Notes: generated by a model not told the origin, from the letters alone. A stretch of DNA of 64,000 nucleotides from Aquiflexum gelatinilyticum (GCF_024741135.1 NZ_JANSUY010000001.1:372001-436000), one strand, 5' to 3'; counted from the first letter of the stretch, positions 1-8,620 are shown. Numbers and translations are program-made.

Positions 1-565
1 TAGCTTGTGATTCCAGGTACTGGGGATCGAGTTTATCCTTATTGGTATCTTCAAGCAAGGAATAAAATTCGTCCTTGGCACCGTCGAGTGATACTTCAAG
101 GTCTGCAAACTGATCCTTTATTACAGGACCAAGCTGGTCTGCTACCACATCGCCAGTGGTGGAAATTATCCCACCAAAAATATTGCCCACACCTGAAATA
201 ATACTCCCTACGACTGAAGTTAACAGCCAGGCTGATACAAGTGTATACAAAGCCCAAGTCATGATTCCCTGAATAACCCCGCTGGTATTAGTGAACGAAA
301 CCCCGACTCGGGCCGCTACCAAACCGCCGACAAACAGCACGATCAAATTGCTTACTACCCACCAGATGATAGATCCTGTGCCTAATCCGCTTAAAGGATC
401 GCTTTCCTCAGTTGGCTCGATACTCCATAAACCAATGGCCAGTCCTATTAAATTTAGGATCAGCATTAAGGATAAAGCAGCGATTGTACCTGCCAAAATG
501 GCCCTCCATGAGATCCCTTTTCTGGGAACCTTGTTGTAAAAATTCAATTCAGTAACGTTTTCCAT
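1..565 (-). CDS. Integral membrane protein of unknown function, 3' end cut by the window
   Basis: The minus strand is open from an ATG at 565 to the window edge, about 188 codons, so the C-terminus is missing. The protein begins MENVTELNFYNKVPRKGISW and then has strongly hydrophobic stretches at roughly residues 18-45, 62-85 and 95-125. The last of these has small-residue spacing (GSIISGVGNIFGGI). After about residue 130 it becomes acidic and soluble. An in-frame ATG two codons upstream (571) is an equally possible start. The N-terminal pattern 'SWRAILAGT...LxLNLLGLAIG' recalls a widespread family of uncharacterised bacterial membrane proteins, but I cannot name a function. The + strand frames here are shadows. 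Confidence 0.75.
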   Translation of the reverse strand, partial: MENVTELNFYNKVPRKGISWRAILAGTIAALSLMLILNLIGLAIGLWSIEPTEESDPLSGLGTGSIIWWVVSNLIVLFVGGLVAARVGVSFTNTSGVIQGIMTWALYTLVSAWLLTSVVGSIISGVGNIFGGIISTTGDVVADQLGPVIKDQFADLEVSLDGAKDEFYSLLEDTNKDKLDPQYLESQA

Positions 566-852
566 AATCATTAGTTTAAAATAATTAGTAATTTTAAACA
601 AAGTTGAGAAAAACCTAAAAAATATTTCTTACACCAAAACTATAAATATTTATAATATTATGGTTTAAGAATGGTATCGCAATTAAAATTAAAAGATTTG
701 TACCATTAAATGAAGGTACTTAGGCTTTTATTGCTTGTCATTTTAAAAAATCCCCACATTATCTGAAATAATTTTGTAAAGAATATGTAAACGAGTATCC
801 TTTAGATTGCACGCAGGGCCAAAGAGACTTTTTAGGAAAACCAAAAATAAAA

Positions 853-1701
853 TTACTTAGTAGGGTTTTGCAAGCGGCAGACCATGATTCCGGATTGGGA
901 TTGGTTGCCTTCGAGGTAATCTGACAGGGGTTTTTCTGAAACTTCCACCTTCATAGAACCTGAGCTTGCATGCAGCAAATGGATTCTTCCCTGCCTTTCG
1001 ATCGCAAATCCCACATGCACTATATCCAGATTGGTCATAGAAGTGGTGATGGCAATCAAGTCGCCGGAATGGATTTTTGTTTCGTGTAAGTGGATTTCAT
1101 CTTTGGGGATGAAATGGTATTGCCTGCGGGAAATAAGTTCCTCGGTGATTTGGAGTTGGCGCACAAAATCCGGATTTGCCAATTGTGGATAGAATTTTGG
1201 GTTGGAGGACATGAAAGAAGGGTTGTTTTCATAGACCCTCCCTCCGATCTCTTTGGTTATGTCCTTCAAAATCCCCTTTTGCTCATTTTCATAAATCCAG
1301 TCTGAAAAGTAATGGAACCTGGAAGGATACCCTTTGTTGGTTCCTTCTCTGTAGCGCAAAAACTCAAGTTCCTTTTCATAGCTGCCTATGGAAAAGCTGT
1401 TTTGCGCAGCAAGTCGGGTCAGGGTGACTACAGACTCCAGAAAAGTGGTGCAATCCAATCCCGTAAGGTTGATTACGAGTTTTTCATCTCCAGGTATTTC
1501 AAGAGTCTTTTCCACATAGGCGGTTTCAAGAAACCTGAGGCCTATTACAATGTTTAGGTCGTTTAAAGATTTTTTAGAAAGGTCTTTACCGGAAAGCTCT
1601 AGTAGAATGGATTCCAGTCTTTCACGGCTTTCTGCAGAGCAAACGGTCTGAGCTGGACTTAGCAGCGGGATGAAAAATAAGAATATGGCGGTCAATTTCA
1701 T
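853..1701 (-). CDS. Exported DUF1460 (N-acetylmuramoyl-L-alanine amidase-like) protein
   Basis: An exported protein of 282 residues. I start it at MKLTAIFLFF rather than at the ATG 19 codons upstream, because only this start puts the Sec signal peptide (cleavage near SPA-QT, residue 17) at the N-terminus. It matches the DUF1460 family, which has an NlpC/P60-like cysteine hydrolase fold. The likely nucleophile is Cys84 in GLDCTTFLES and the likely general base is His229 in DIVHVGFA; a further conserved-looking block is HLLHASS at 241-247. The family is thought to act on peptidoglycan or similar amide substrates in the periplasm; the substrate here is unknown. It lies 136 bp downstream of hutU on the same strand and has no evident link to histidine use. 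Confidence 0.85.
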   Translation of the reverse strand: MKLTAIFLFFIPLLSPAQTVCSAESRERLESILLELSGKDLSKKSLNDLNIVIGLRFLETAYVEKTLEIPGDEKLVINLTGLDCTTFLESVVTLTRLAAQNSFSIGSYEKELEFLRYREGTNKGYPSRFHYFSDWIYENEQKGILKDITKEIGGRVYENNPSFMSSNPKFYPQLANPDFVRQLQITEELISRRQYHFIPKDEIHLHETKIHSGDLIAITTSMTNLDIVHVGFAIERQGRIHLLHASSGSMKVEVSEKPLSDYLEGNQSQSGIMVCRLQNPTK

Positions 1702-1837
1702 TATTGTAATTGGATTAGAATTCACATTCAAATTGCATGATTTTTTTGGAAATGCCATGCGAACTGAAAAAAGACAATTCCAAAATCAAGGTTTATATTG
1801 GAATATTGGTTTGGGGTTTGAAATTTGGCTTGATCCT

Positions 1838-3853
1838 TTATTTTTTATTTCCAAATCTCAAATCGTTCAAAATCTCTTCATCCACCATCTCCGGCAGGGT
1901 CACCTTCAATCCCGGGGTTCTTTCCATTTCTCTTTTTATGGCAAATAATGCTTCTTCATTTCTAGCCCAGGCACGGCGGGAGATGCCGTTGTTGACATCA
2001 TAGAAAAGCATGGATTGGAGCCTTCGGTTGGCTTCTTCACTTCCGTCGAGTAGCAAGCCGAAACCGCCATTGATGACTTCCCCCCAACCTACACCGCCAC
2101 CGTTGTGGATGGATACCCAAGTGGCGCCACGGAAACTGTCACCGATCACATTGTGGATGGCCATGTCTGCGGTGAATTTGCTGCCGTCATAGATATTGCT
2201 CGTCTCCCGAAAAGGGGAATCTGTGCCACTGACATCATGGTGGTCTCTTCCAAGAACAATCGGGGCGGAGATTTCGCCTGATTGGATAGCGGCATTAAAG
2301 GCTTTGGCGATTTCGATCCTGCCCTCTGCATCTGCATAGAGGATTCTCGCCTGCGAGCCCACCACCAATTTATTTTTTCCGGCTTCTTCGATCCAGGTAA
2401 TATTGTCCTGAAGCTGTTGCTGTATTTCCGGAGGTGCTGAGTTTTTGATTTGTTTGAGTACTTCAGCAGCTATTTGGTCGGTCTTGGCTAGGTCTTCGGG
2501 ATTGCCGGAAGTGCAGACCCAACGGAAAGGTCCAAATCCATAGTCAAAGCACATAGGCCCCAAAATATCCTGTACATAGGAAGGGTATTTAAAATCAATC
2601 CCGTTGGCAGCCATGACATCGGCTCCGGCACGGGAGGCTTCCAATAAAAAAGCATTGCCATAATCAAAAAAGTAGGTGCCTTTTGCAGCATGCCTGTTGA
2701 CTGCAGCAGCATGTCGGCGGAGGGATTCCTGTACTTTGTTTTTGAAAAGTTCAGGTTCTTTGGCCATCATTTCATTGGCTTCCTCAAAACCCAAACCCAC
2801 CGGATAGTATCCACCTGCCCAAGGATTGTGGAGGGAAGTCTGGTCAGAACCGAGTTCGATGGTGATATTTTCCAGGTCAAATTTCTCCCAGACATCCACG
2901 ACATTGCCAAGGAAAGCAATGGAAACCACTTCCTCATTTTGCTGCGCCTGACGCACCCGGAGCACCAGATTATCCAAGTCAGTTATCAATTCATCCACCC
3001 AACCTTGTTCATGGCGTTTATATGCAGCCTTAGGATTTACTTCGGCACAGACCGTGATGCATCCTGCAATATTTCCAGCTTTTGGTTGGGCACCTGACAT
3101 GCCTCCCAAACCTGCTGTCAGGAAGACCTTGCCTTTTGGATTAATGGCAGGGCCAAGTTTTTTGCGGAAGGCATTCATCACCGTAATGGTGGTACCGTGG
3201 ACAATACCTTGCGGGCCGATATACATATAAGAACCTGCAGTCATCTGTCCGTATTGTGTCACTCCAAGGGCATTGTATTTTTCCCAATCATCCGGTTTGG
3301 AGTAGTTTGGGATCATCATCCCGTTGGTGACGACTACTCGCGGAGCATCTTTGGAGGAAGGAAAAAGTCCCATCGGATGGCCGGAATACATGTGAAGGGT
3401 TTGTTCCTCGGTCATCTCGGCGAGGTACTTCATGGTAAGGAGGTATTGCGCCCAATTTTGAAAGACCGCACCGTTGCCTCCGTAAGTAATGAGTTCTTGT
3501 GGATGCTGTGCCACGGCAGGATCGAGGTTGTTTTGGATCATCAGCATGATGGCAGCTGCTTGCTGACATTTTGCCGGATACTCTGAAATTGGCCTTGCCA
3601 GCATCTCATAATCCGGCATAAAGCGATACATGTAAATCCTCCCGTATTGCTGTAATTCTTCAAAAAATTCCTTTGCCAATTCCTCATGCCAAGCCTTTGG
3701 GAAGTACCTTAGCGCGTTTCTCAAAGCCAATTTCTTCTCATCCGGGCTTAAAATATCCTTTCTTTTTGGCGCATGGCTAAAACTAGGATCAGGTGATTTT
3801 CTTGCCGGAAGGGTGGAGGGGATGCCTTGTAGGATTTGGTCTTGGAAGGTCAT
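1838..3853 (-). CDS. hutU: Urocanate hydratase (urocanase), long form
   Basis: Second step of histidine degradation: adds water to urocanate to give 4-imidazolone-5-propionate, using tightly bound NAD+ in the cytoplasm. At 671 residues it is about 110 longer than the usual bacterial enzyme (about 555) and close to the length of animal urocanase. Conserved blocks are visible: ITYGGNGAVFQNWAQ (122-136), the glycine-rich NAD-site segment GLGGMSGAQPKAG (248-260), FGPFRWVCTSGNPEDLAKTD (440-459), LGRDHHDVSGTDSPFRET (534-551) and HNGGGVGWGEV (583-593). The extra length is spread over the N-terminus and internal insertions rather than being a fused domain. It is third of three same-strand hut genes, 264 bp after hutI, so it may depend on its own promoter as well as read-through. 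Confidence 0.97.
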   Translation of the reverse strand: MTFQDQILQGIPSTLPARKSPDPSFSHAPKRKDILSPDEKKLALRNALRYFPKAWHEELAKEFFEELQQYGRIYMYRFMPDYEMLARPISEYPAKCQQAAAIMLMIQNNLDPAVAQHPQELITYGGNGAVFQNWAQYLLTMKYLAEMTEEQTLHMYSGHPMGLFPSSKDAPRVVVTNGMMIPNYSKPDDWEKYNALGVTQYGQMTAGSYMYIGPQGIVHGTTITVMNAFRKKLGPAINPKGKVFLTAGLGGMSGAQPKAGNIAGCITVCAEVNPKAAYKRHEQGWVDELITDLDNLVLRVRQAQQNEEVVSIAFLGNVVDVWEKFDLENITIELGSDQTSLHNPWAGGYYPVGLGFEEANEMMAKEPELFKNKVQESLRRHAAAVNRHAAKGTYFFDYGNAFLLEASRAGADVMAANGIDFKYPSYVQDILGPMCFDYGFGPFRWVCTSGNPEDLAKTDQIAAEVLKQIKNSAPPEIQQQLQDNITWIEEAGKNKLVVGSQARILYADAEGRIEIAKAFNAAIQSGEISAPIVLGRDHHDVSGTDSPFRETSNIYDGSKFTADMAIHNVIGDSFRGATWVSIHNGGGVGWGEVINGGFGLLLDGSEEANRRLQSMLFYDVNNGISRRAWARNEEALFAIKREMERTPGLKVTLPEMVDEEILNDLRFGNKK

Positions 3854-3928
3854 GTTAGGTAATTGGTTATTCGTTATTGGTTATTTTGCGCTTCACTTAG
3901 CTGGTGATTACTATTCAGTTTGGCTTAT

Positions 3929-4031
3929 CCTTGTCATTTCGAACGTAGAGAGAAATCTTTTTCAAGAATTGGGATCAAAGACTTCTCCTTCCGTCCCTGC
4001 CTGCGGCAGGCGGGCAAGTGACTCGGAAAGG
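3929..4031. repeat. Dispersed palindromic repeat (REP-like) between hutI and hutU
   Basis: The spacer carries a left arm, CTTGTCATTTCGAACGTAGA followed by GAGAAATCTTTT (3930-3961). Inverted relatives of this arm recur at 5552-5590 and 7524-7557. Downstream is an odd palindrome, GCCTGC-G-GCAGGC (3999-4011), then CAAGTGACTCGGAAAGGTCT (4015-4034), which echoes the 'GAGAGGTCT' tail of the other copies. These look like non-coding intergenic repeats of the REP or MITE kind. No open reading frame of interest spans them. Confidence 0.6.
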
Positions 4032-4117
4032 TCTTTAGATAGTCTTTAATGCAATTTTGGGATTGTATGCTTCACCTTTGCGGTGAATATCCATTAATAT
4101 CCAATATCAATTAATAT

Positions 4118-5356
4118 CTAAATTTTTATTCCCCTTTTAAATACCATCTTCGGTTTCAATTTCCCCTGATGGTACGTGATTTCCCGGTAATCTGAGGTTT
4201 GGAAAAGCAGGATATCCGCCAATTTACCCACAGCAACACTTCCTCTATCCGATAAACCGAGTGCTGCTGCGGCCCGGCAGGTGATTCCGGCCAAGACTTC
4301 TGCATTGCTGAGTTTTTCGAATGTTCCCAATATGGATGCCTGCATCAGCAAATCTCCCATCGGTGCCGAACCCGGATTCCAATCTGAAGCGATTGCTAAG
4401 GAAGCGCCGGAGTCCAGGAGTTTTCGGGCAGGTGTAAAAGCCATTCCCAAACCGATCGATGCGCCCGGTAATGCCACCGCAACGGTATCCGAATTGGCGA
4501 GCAAAGCAATTTCCTTTTCGGTACTTGCTTCAAGATGATCTGCTGAAATGGTGCCAAATGCCACCGCCACTGCCGAACCGCCAACATGAAATTGGTCTGC
4601 ATGTACCGTGATATCGAATCCAAAGTCTTTGGCTTTTTGGAGGTATTCCCAAATATCCTCCGAACTGAACGCGGAATCCTCGATAAAAGCATCGATCCGG
4701 TTGCTTAGATTTTCAGATTTCAAGATTGGGAACAATTCATTGCTGATTATTTCCAGGTATTCTTTTGCTGAACCCTCAAAATCCTTTGGGCAGATATGGG
4801 CAGCAAGGCAAGTGGGTACTAAGTCTGCTGCAGTTTCTGAATTTGCCTGTTTGATGGCTTGGAGCATTTTGATTTCTTCAGGCACAGAAAGGCCATAGCC
4901 ACTTTTGACCTCAATGGTGGTGACACCATCAGTGAGATGACGGTTGGCTCTTTTGACAGTAAGTTTTACCAATTGTTCCAAGGCTGCTTTCCTCGTTTGG
5001 GTTACTGTATCCCAGATTCCACCCCCTGAGTTGGCGATCTCAAGGTAGGATTTTCCGGTATTGCGCATCGCGAAATCTTTGGCCCGGCTTCCGGCAAAGC
5101 AGATATGGGTATGGCAATCCACAAACCCGGGAAGCGCCACAAAGTCGCCTTGCAAGGTTTCCATTTTGGCACCGATGGACTGCGCTTCGGGATAGATGTC
5201 CCAATAACTCCCGATTTCATGGATCTTTTCATCCTTCAAAAATATCCCAGCTTCGGTAATGATTTCAAGTTGGCTGTCTTGCAAAGGGCCTTTTGCCTCC
5301 AATCCACGCATGGTCAGGAGTTGTCGTATCGGTCCGATGAGGGTGTAGATGGGCAT
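4118..5356 (-). CDS. hutI: Imidazolonepropionase
   Basis: Third step of histidine degradation: hydrolyses 4-imidazolone-5-propionate to N-formimino-L-glutamate. It is 412 residues, normal for this amidohydrolase-superfamily enzyme. The metal-binding pair is His82 and His84 in GFVDCHTHICFAGSR. Further metal or substrate residues are in TVHADQFHVGG (250-260, His252), SADHLE (271-276) and IASDWNPGSAP (322-332, Asp325). It starts at the ATG at 5356. It sits between hutH (upstream, 465 bp of repeat-rich spacer) and hutU. No formiminoglutamase (hutG), formiminotransferase or hutF gene is present in the window, so the last step must be encoded elsewhere. Confidence 0.97.
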   Translation of the reverse strand: MPIYTLIGPIRQLLTMRGLEAKGPLQDSQLEIITEAGIFLKDEKIHEIGSYWDIYPEAQSIGAKMETLQGDFVALPGFVDCHTHICFAGSRAKDFAMRNTGKSYLEIANSGGGIWDTVTQTRKAALEQLVKLTVKRANRHLTDGVTTIEVKSGYGLSVPEEIKMLQAIKQANSETAADLVPTCLAAHICPKDFEGSAKEYLEIISNELFPILKSENLSNRIDAFIEDSAFSSEDIWEYLQKAKDFGFDITVHADQFHVGGSAVAVAFGTISADHLEASTEKEIALLANSDTVAVALPGASIGLGMAFTPARKLLDSGASLAIASDWNPGSAPMGDLLMQASILGTFEKLSNAEVLAGITCRAAAALGLSDRGSVAVGKLADILLFQTSDYREITYHQGKLKPKMVFKRGIKI

Positions 5357-5499
5357 TTTTTGGTTAATTGTTTATTTGGTTAACTGGTTAATTAACGTTG
5401 ATGGTTCAAGTCTGTGATGGTTCAAGTCTAATGATTTGACTTAATAATGAGTTTCGGTGATATGCTGTAAAATGGTGTTCGTTTTTGATTTGGCCTTAA

Positions 5500-5590
5500 C
5501 TTGTCACCTCGACGAAGGAGAGGTCTTTCTCCAAATTTCTTTCTTCCTTTTAAAAGATTTCTCTGTCGTTCCTCCTTCGAAATGACAAGG
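5500..5590. repeat. REP-like inverted repeat pair in the hutH-hutI spacer
   Basis: Left arm CTTGTCACCTCGACGAAGGA (5500-5519), running on as GAGGTCTTT. Right arm AAAAGATTTCTCTGTCG then TTCCTCCTTCGAAATGACAAGG (5552-5590). The arms are imperfect inverted copies separated by about 25 bp. The same unit occurs at 7481-7557, and one arm of it at 3929-3963. It is non-coding, a short palindromic element capable of forming a long imperfect hairpin. Confidence 0.6.
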
Positions 5591-5651
5591 ACAGGCTTTT
5601 CACTCCTCTAATGCTTGAAATGCTACAATCTCTAACTTGGACCCTTAAAAT

Positions 5652-5822
5652 GCAGTCTTGGACTGCGAAGTGGTGAGTCCGAGATCCAAGTCTGAAGACT
5701 TGAACCAGATTTGAGTCCAAGTCCGAAGACTTGAACAAAGTGGAAGTCCAAGTCCGAAGACTTGAACTATTTGGTCGATGGGAAGTCCAAGTCCGAAGAC
5801 TTGAACTATGTGGGACTTGAAC
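5652..5822 (-). repeat. Array of short hairpins immediately downstream of hutH
   Basis: The 465-bp hutH-hutI spacer (5357-5821) contains no gene. Besides the REP-like pair it holds a hairpin array: GCAGTC-TTG-GACTGC at 5652-5666, then four 16-mers at 5687-5702, 5718-5733, 5749-5764 and 5788-5803, spaced 31, 31 and 39 bp. In the direction of hut transcription the last three read CAAGTCTTCGGACTTG, a six-pair stem closed by C(UUCG)G; the one at 5687 has a UUCA loop. A degenerate half copy (GGACTTGAAC, 5813-5822) touches the hutH stop codon. Related GGTTCAAGTCT half copies lie at 5403-5413 and 5419-5429. Confidence 0.85.
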
Positions 5823-7393
5823 TAGTACCTATCAAACTCCTCGGACCACTTTGTCTCCAATTCCAATCCTTCTCTTACCGCCACTTCCTTTGCTAAAGTT
5901 AGCAATTCTCCACTTCGGATGATGTCAATGGCTATCTCCATGTCTTCATACATGATCTGATCTTCGGTGACATGGTGGATTTTGGTTCGGACGTGTTCAT
6001 AGAGGGCGGTCATGATTTTGCCGGACTTCAAAGGGGCATGAAAATCCACAGCCTGTGCCGCGCAGAAGAGTTCGACCCCAAGGATTTTTTCCACATTTTC
6101 AATCACCTGCAATGCCTTTCTGGCACCGATACTGCCCATACTCACGTGGTCTTCCTGACCCAAGGAAGTTGGAATACTGTCAGCCGAGGAGGGAAAACAC
6201 AGCCCTTTGTTTTCACTCGCCAATGCCGCCGTGCTGTATTGGGGAATCATAAAGCCGGAATTCAACCCTGTTTCTTTCAACAACAATTTTGGAACACCCG
6301 GAGTATCGCCTTCCAAAGAAAGGTAAATCCTGCGGTCGGAGATATTGCCGATTTCAGAAGCAGCCAAACAGGTATAATCTAATGGCATGGCAATCGGTTG
6401 ACCGTGGAAATTCCCTCCACTGATGGTATGGTTTTCGTCAAAGACGACGGGATTGTCCGTGACGGAATTGATCTCAGTTTCGATCATTTGCTTCAGGTGA
6501 AGCCATGCATTGCGGGATGCACCGTGAACCTGCGGCATACAGCGCAAGGAATATGGATCCTGAACACGAGCACAGGTAGCATGGGAATGGACAATTTCCG
6601 ACTCATGAAGCAAATTCAAAATCGATTGGGCGACATGTTGGTTTCCTGCGTAAGGGCGGAGTTGGTGAAGGTCTGCACTGAATGGCTTTGTCGAACCCAA
6701 CAATCCCTCCAACATCATTGCCCCGGTGATGTCGGCATGGGCAAGGATATTGTAAAATCTGTCCACCACCATCACTCCAAAAGCTGCAATGAATTGCGTG
6801 CCGTTGATCAGGGCCAAACCTTCTTTAGGCCCAAGGTGAATGGGCTCCAAGTCAAGTTGTTGAAAAAGTTTGGCTGTTGAAATTATTTCACCTTTGAAAT
6901 GGACTTTTCCCAATCCGATCAAAGGCAAAAATAAATGTGAAAGTGGTGCCAAATCCCCGGAAGCACCCACAGAACCTTGTTTGGGCACGACAGGGACAAT
7001 ATTGTTTTCAATGAAAAAAAGGATCCTGTCCAAAGTACTTTCCTGAATTCCCGAAAAACCCTGTGCCAAAGCATGGGTTTTCAGCACCAACATTAGTTTG
7101 GAGATTTCGATGGGGATGGGTTCGCCGAGGCCGACAGCATGGCTTTTCAGAAGGTTTTCCTGGAGTTTTTTGGTTTGCTCCGGAGAGATCATCGTGGTGC
7201 ACAGAGGCCCGAAGCCGGTGTTGATGCCATATACAGGTTTACCTTTGCTGACTATTTTTTCGACAGCCTGACTGCTTGCTTTGATTTTTTTCCGGCTTTC
7301 AGGAGAAATGATGCCTTTGACATTTCCCCTGCAAATGGCGAGTGCAAGTGATGCTGTAAGGTGATCTTGGCCGAAATGGAATGTATTTTTCAT
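5822..7393 (-). CDS. hutH: Histidine ammonia-lyase (histidase)
   Basis: First step of histidine degradation: removes ammonia from L-histidine to give trans-urocanate. It is 523 residues, slightly longer than the usual 500-510. The electrophilic MIO cofactor would form from Ala144-Ser145-Gly146 in KQGSVGASGDLAPLSHL. The active-site Tyr lies in VYGINTGFGPL (54-64, Tyr55). It starts at the ATG at 7393. It is first of the hut genes and divergent from the LysR gene at 7742 across 348 bp. The three enzymes convert histidine to formiminoglutamate. Confidence 0.97.
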   Translation of the reverse strand: MKNTFHFGQDHLTASLALAICRGNVKGIISPESRKKIKASSQAVEKIVSKGKPVYGINTGFGPLCTTMISPEQTKKLQENLLKSHAVGLGEPIPIEISKLMLVLKTHALAQGFSGIQESTLDRILFFIENNIVPVVPKQGSVGASGDLAPLSHLFLPLIGLGKVHFKGEIISTAKLFQQLDLEPIHLGPKEGLALINGTQFIAAFGVMVVDRFYNILAHADITGAMMLEGLLGSTKPFSADLHQLRPYAGNQHVAQSILNLLHESEIVHSHATCARVQDPYSLRCMPQVHGASRNAWLHLKQMIETEINSVTDNPVVFDENHTISGGNFHGQPIAMPLDYTCLAASEIGNISDRRIYLSLEGDTPGVPKLLLKETGLNSGFMIPQYSTAALASENKGLCFPSSADSIPTSLGQEDHVSMGSIGARKALQVIENVEKILGVELFCAAQAVDFHAPLKSGKIMTALYEHVRTKIHHVTEDQIMYEDMEIAIDIIRSGELLTLAKEVAVREGLELETKWSEEFDRY

Positions 7394-7421
7394 GTTGGAT
7401 TGATTCTAGTTTTTTTGCTCA

Positions 7422-7675
7422 CGCAAAGACGCAGAGGCGCGAGAGTGAGGGGGATTTCGTGAAGATTGCTATTCACTTAACCTTGTCACCTCGACGGAGG
7501 AGAGGTCTGTTTTTTATTCCTTCAAAAGATTTCTCTCTACGTTCGAAATGACAAAGGGAAGCTTTTCTTCCTTCAACAGATATTATGGAATTCGATTACT
7601 TTCTCTTTTCCTTTGCGTCTCTGCGTCTTTGCGAGATGCTTTTATTTTTTCCTTTGTGCCTCCGTGTCTTTGTGG
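7422..7675. repeat. Nested inverted repeats in the hutH-lysR divergent spacer
   Basis: The 348-bp spacer 7394-7741 has no gene but holds two nested palindromes. The outer arms are a perfect 15-bp inverted repeat: CGCAAAGACGCAGAG (7422-7436) and CTCTGCGTCTTTGCG (7619-7633). A tandem partial copy, CTTTGCGTCT, starts at 7611 and a diverged copy (CCTTTGTGCCTCCGTGTCTT) is at 7651-7670. The inner arms are the REP-like unit: CCTTGTCACCTCGACGGAGG (7481-7500) with AAAAGATTTCTCTCTACG and TTCGAAATGACAAAGG (7524-7557). The hutH and lysR promoters must lie in or around these repeats; the stretch 7680-7741 next to lysR is very AT-rich. Confidence 0.75.
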
Positions 7676-7741
7676 GATAATCCAAAATTACCCATTATAT
7701 TCAATACTTATTAATACCAATTTTATTAATAATTAATAACC

Positions 7742-8620
7742 ATGGGTTATCAGATAGCGCTTAGACACCTGGAATATTTTCGAGCCGTGGCCGAAGAACT
7801 GAACTTCAGAAAGGCAGCTGAACGGCTTTTTATCTCCCAACCGGGACTCAGTAGGCAGATCAGGCAGATGGAGGAGATTTTGGAGGTGGAGCTTTTTTAC
7901 CGTACCAAAAGATCTGTGACGCTGACTGCCGCCGGAGAATTTCTCAAAGGTGAAGTCGATTTCATTTTCAACCATTTGGAGCTGACCACCCAACAAGTCA
8001 AGAACATCGCTTCAGGCAATATAGGGGAGTTGCGGATCGGGTTTTTGGGTTCGGCAGCACATCAGGTCATTCCTGATTTGTTGGTTCGCCTGAGTAGAGA
8101 ATTCCCCGGAATTCAGACCAATCTGGAAGAGTTGAGCAACCACCTTCAGGTGGAAATGCTGGAAAAAGACAAGCTCGATCTGGGTTTTGTCAGGTTGGCG
8201 CGGGTACCGGATGGACTCAGCATGAAGGCAGTACATCGCGACACTTTTTCATTGGTCTTGCCGCTTAGCCACCCGATAGATGCGGATACTTTTGAGCATG
8301 TCGGCCAACTTCAGGAGGAGCCGTTCATTTTGTTTTCGAGTGACTACAGCAGTATTTATTTTGATAAAATCATGAGTATCTGTGAGGACAGAGGATTTAC
8401 GCCCAAGATTTCGCACAAATCTGTGCATGCCCTGACCATTTTCAAGTTGGTAGAGGCCGGGCTTGGAGTGGCTATTGTACCGACTTCGCTAAAGGAAGGT
8501 TATGATCTGAAAGTGAAGTTTTTCGAAATCAAAGGGATTCCGCAGCATACAGAACTTTTTGCCGTTTGGAAAACCGAAAACCGCAATCCGGCATTGAAAC
8601 ATGTTTTGGGGATATTGTAA
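7742..8620 (+). CDS. LysR-family transcriptional regulator, candidate hut regulator
   Basis: A 292-residue LysR-type regulator of normal length. The N-terminal winged helix-turn-helix covers roughly residues 8-66 (HLEYFRAVAEELNFRKAAER, then LFISQPGLSRQIRQMEEIL), followed by a linker helix. A periplasmic-binding-like effector domain starts near residue 95 (GELRIGFLGSAAHQVIPDLL). It is divergent from hutH with a shared 348-bp spacer, the usual arrangement for a LysR protein that controls its neighbour. Control of hut genes by histidine or urocanate is therefore inferred; nothing in the protein identifies the ligand. Confidence 0.92.
   Translation: MGYQIALRHLEYFRAVAEELNFRKAAERLFISQPGLSRQIRQMEEILEVELFYRTKRSVTLTAAGEFLKGEVDFIFNHLELTTQQVKNIASGNIGELRIGFLGSAAHQVIPDLLVRLSREFPGIQTNLEELSNHLQVEMLEKDKLDLGFVRLARVPDGLSMKAVHRDTFSLVLPLSHPIDADTFEHVGQLQEEPFILFSSDYSSIYFDKIMSICEDRGFTPKISHKSVHALTIFKLVEAGLGVAIVPTSLKEGYDLKVKFFEIKGIPQHTELFAVWKTENRNPALKHVLGIL

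Noticed and set aside
1090-1557. Plus-strand open frames inside the DUF1460 gene
   Set aside because: They are antisense shadows of a well-supported exported protein with a signal peptide and catalytic motifs. The same applies to the antisense frames over hutU, hutI, hutH and most other large genes.
3999-4011. GCCTGCGGCAGGC palindrome as a regulatory operator of hutU
   Set aside because: It is embedded in a dispersed repeat and lies 146 bp past the hutU start on the upstream side. A repeat origin is simpler than a specific operator.
5550-5738. 62-codon minus-strand frame within the hutH-hutI spacer
   Set aside because: It is made up of the REP-like arm and hairpin repeats, with a low-complexity Ser/Arg-rich translation and no homology I can recognise.
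5652-5822. Evenly spaced repeats suggesting a CRISPR array
   Set aside because: Repeats are 16-bp palindromes with only 15-23 bp between them, spacers are similar to one another, and no cas gene is present. They are better explained as a hairpin array.
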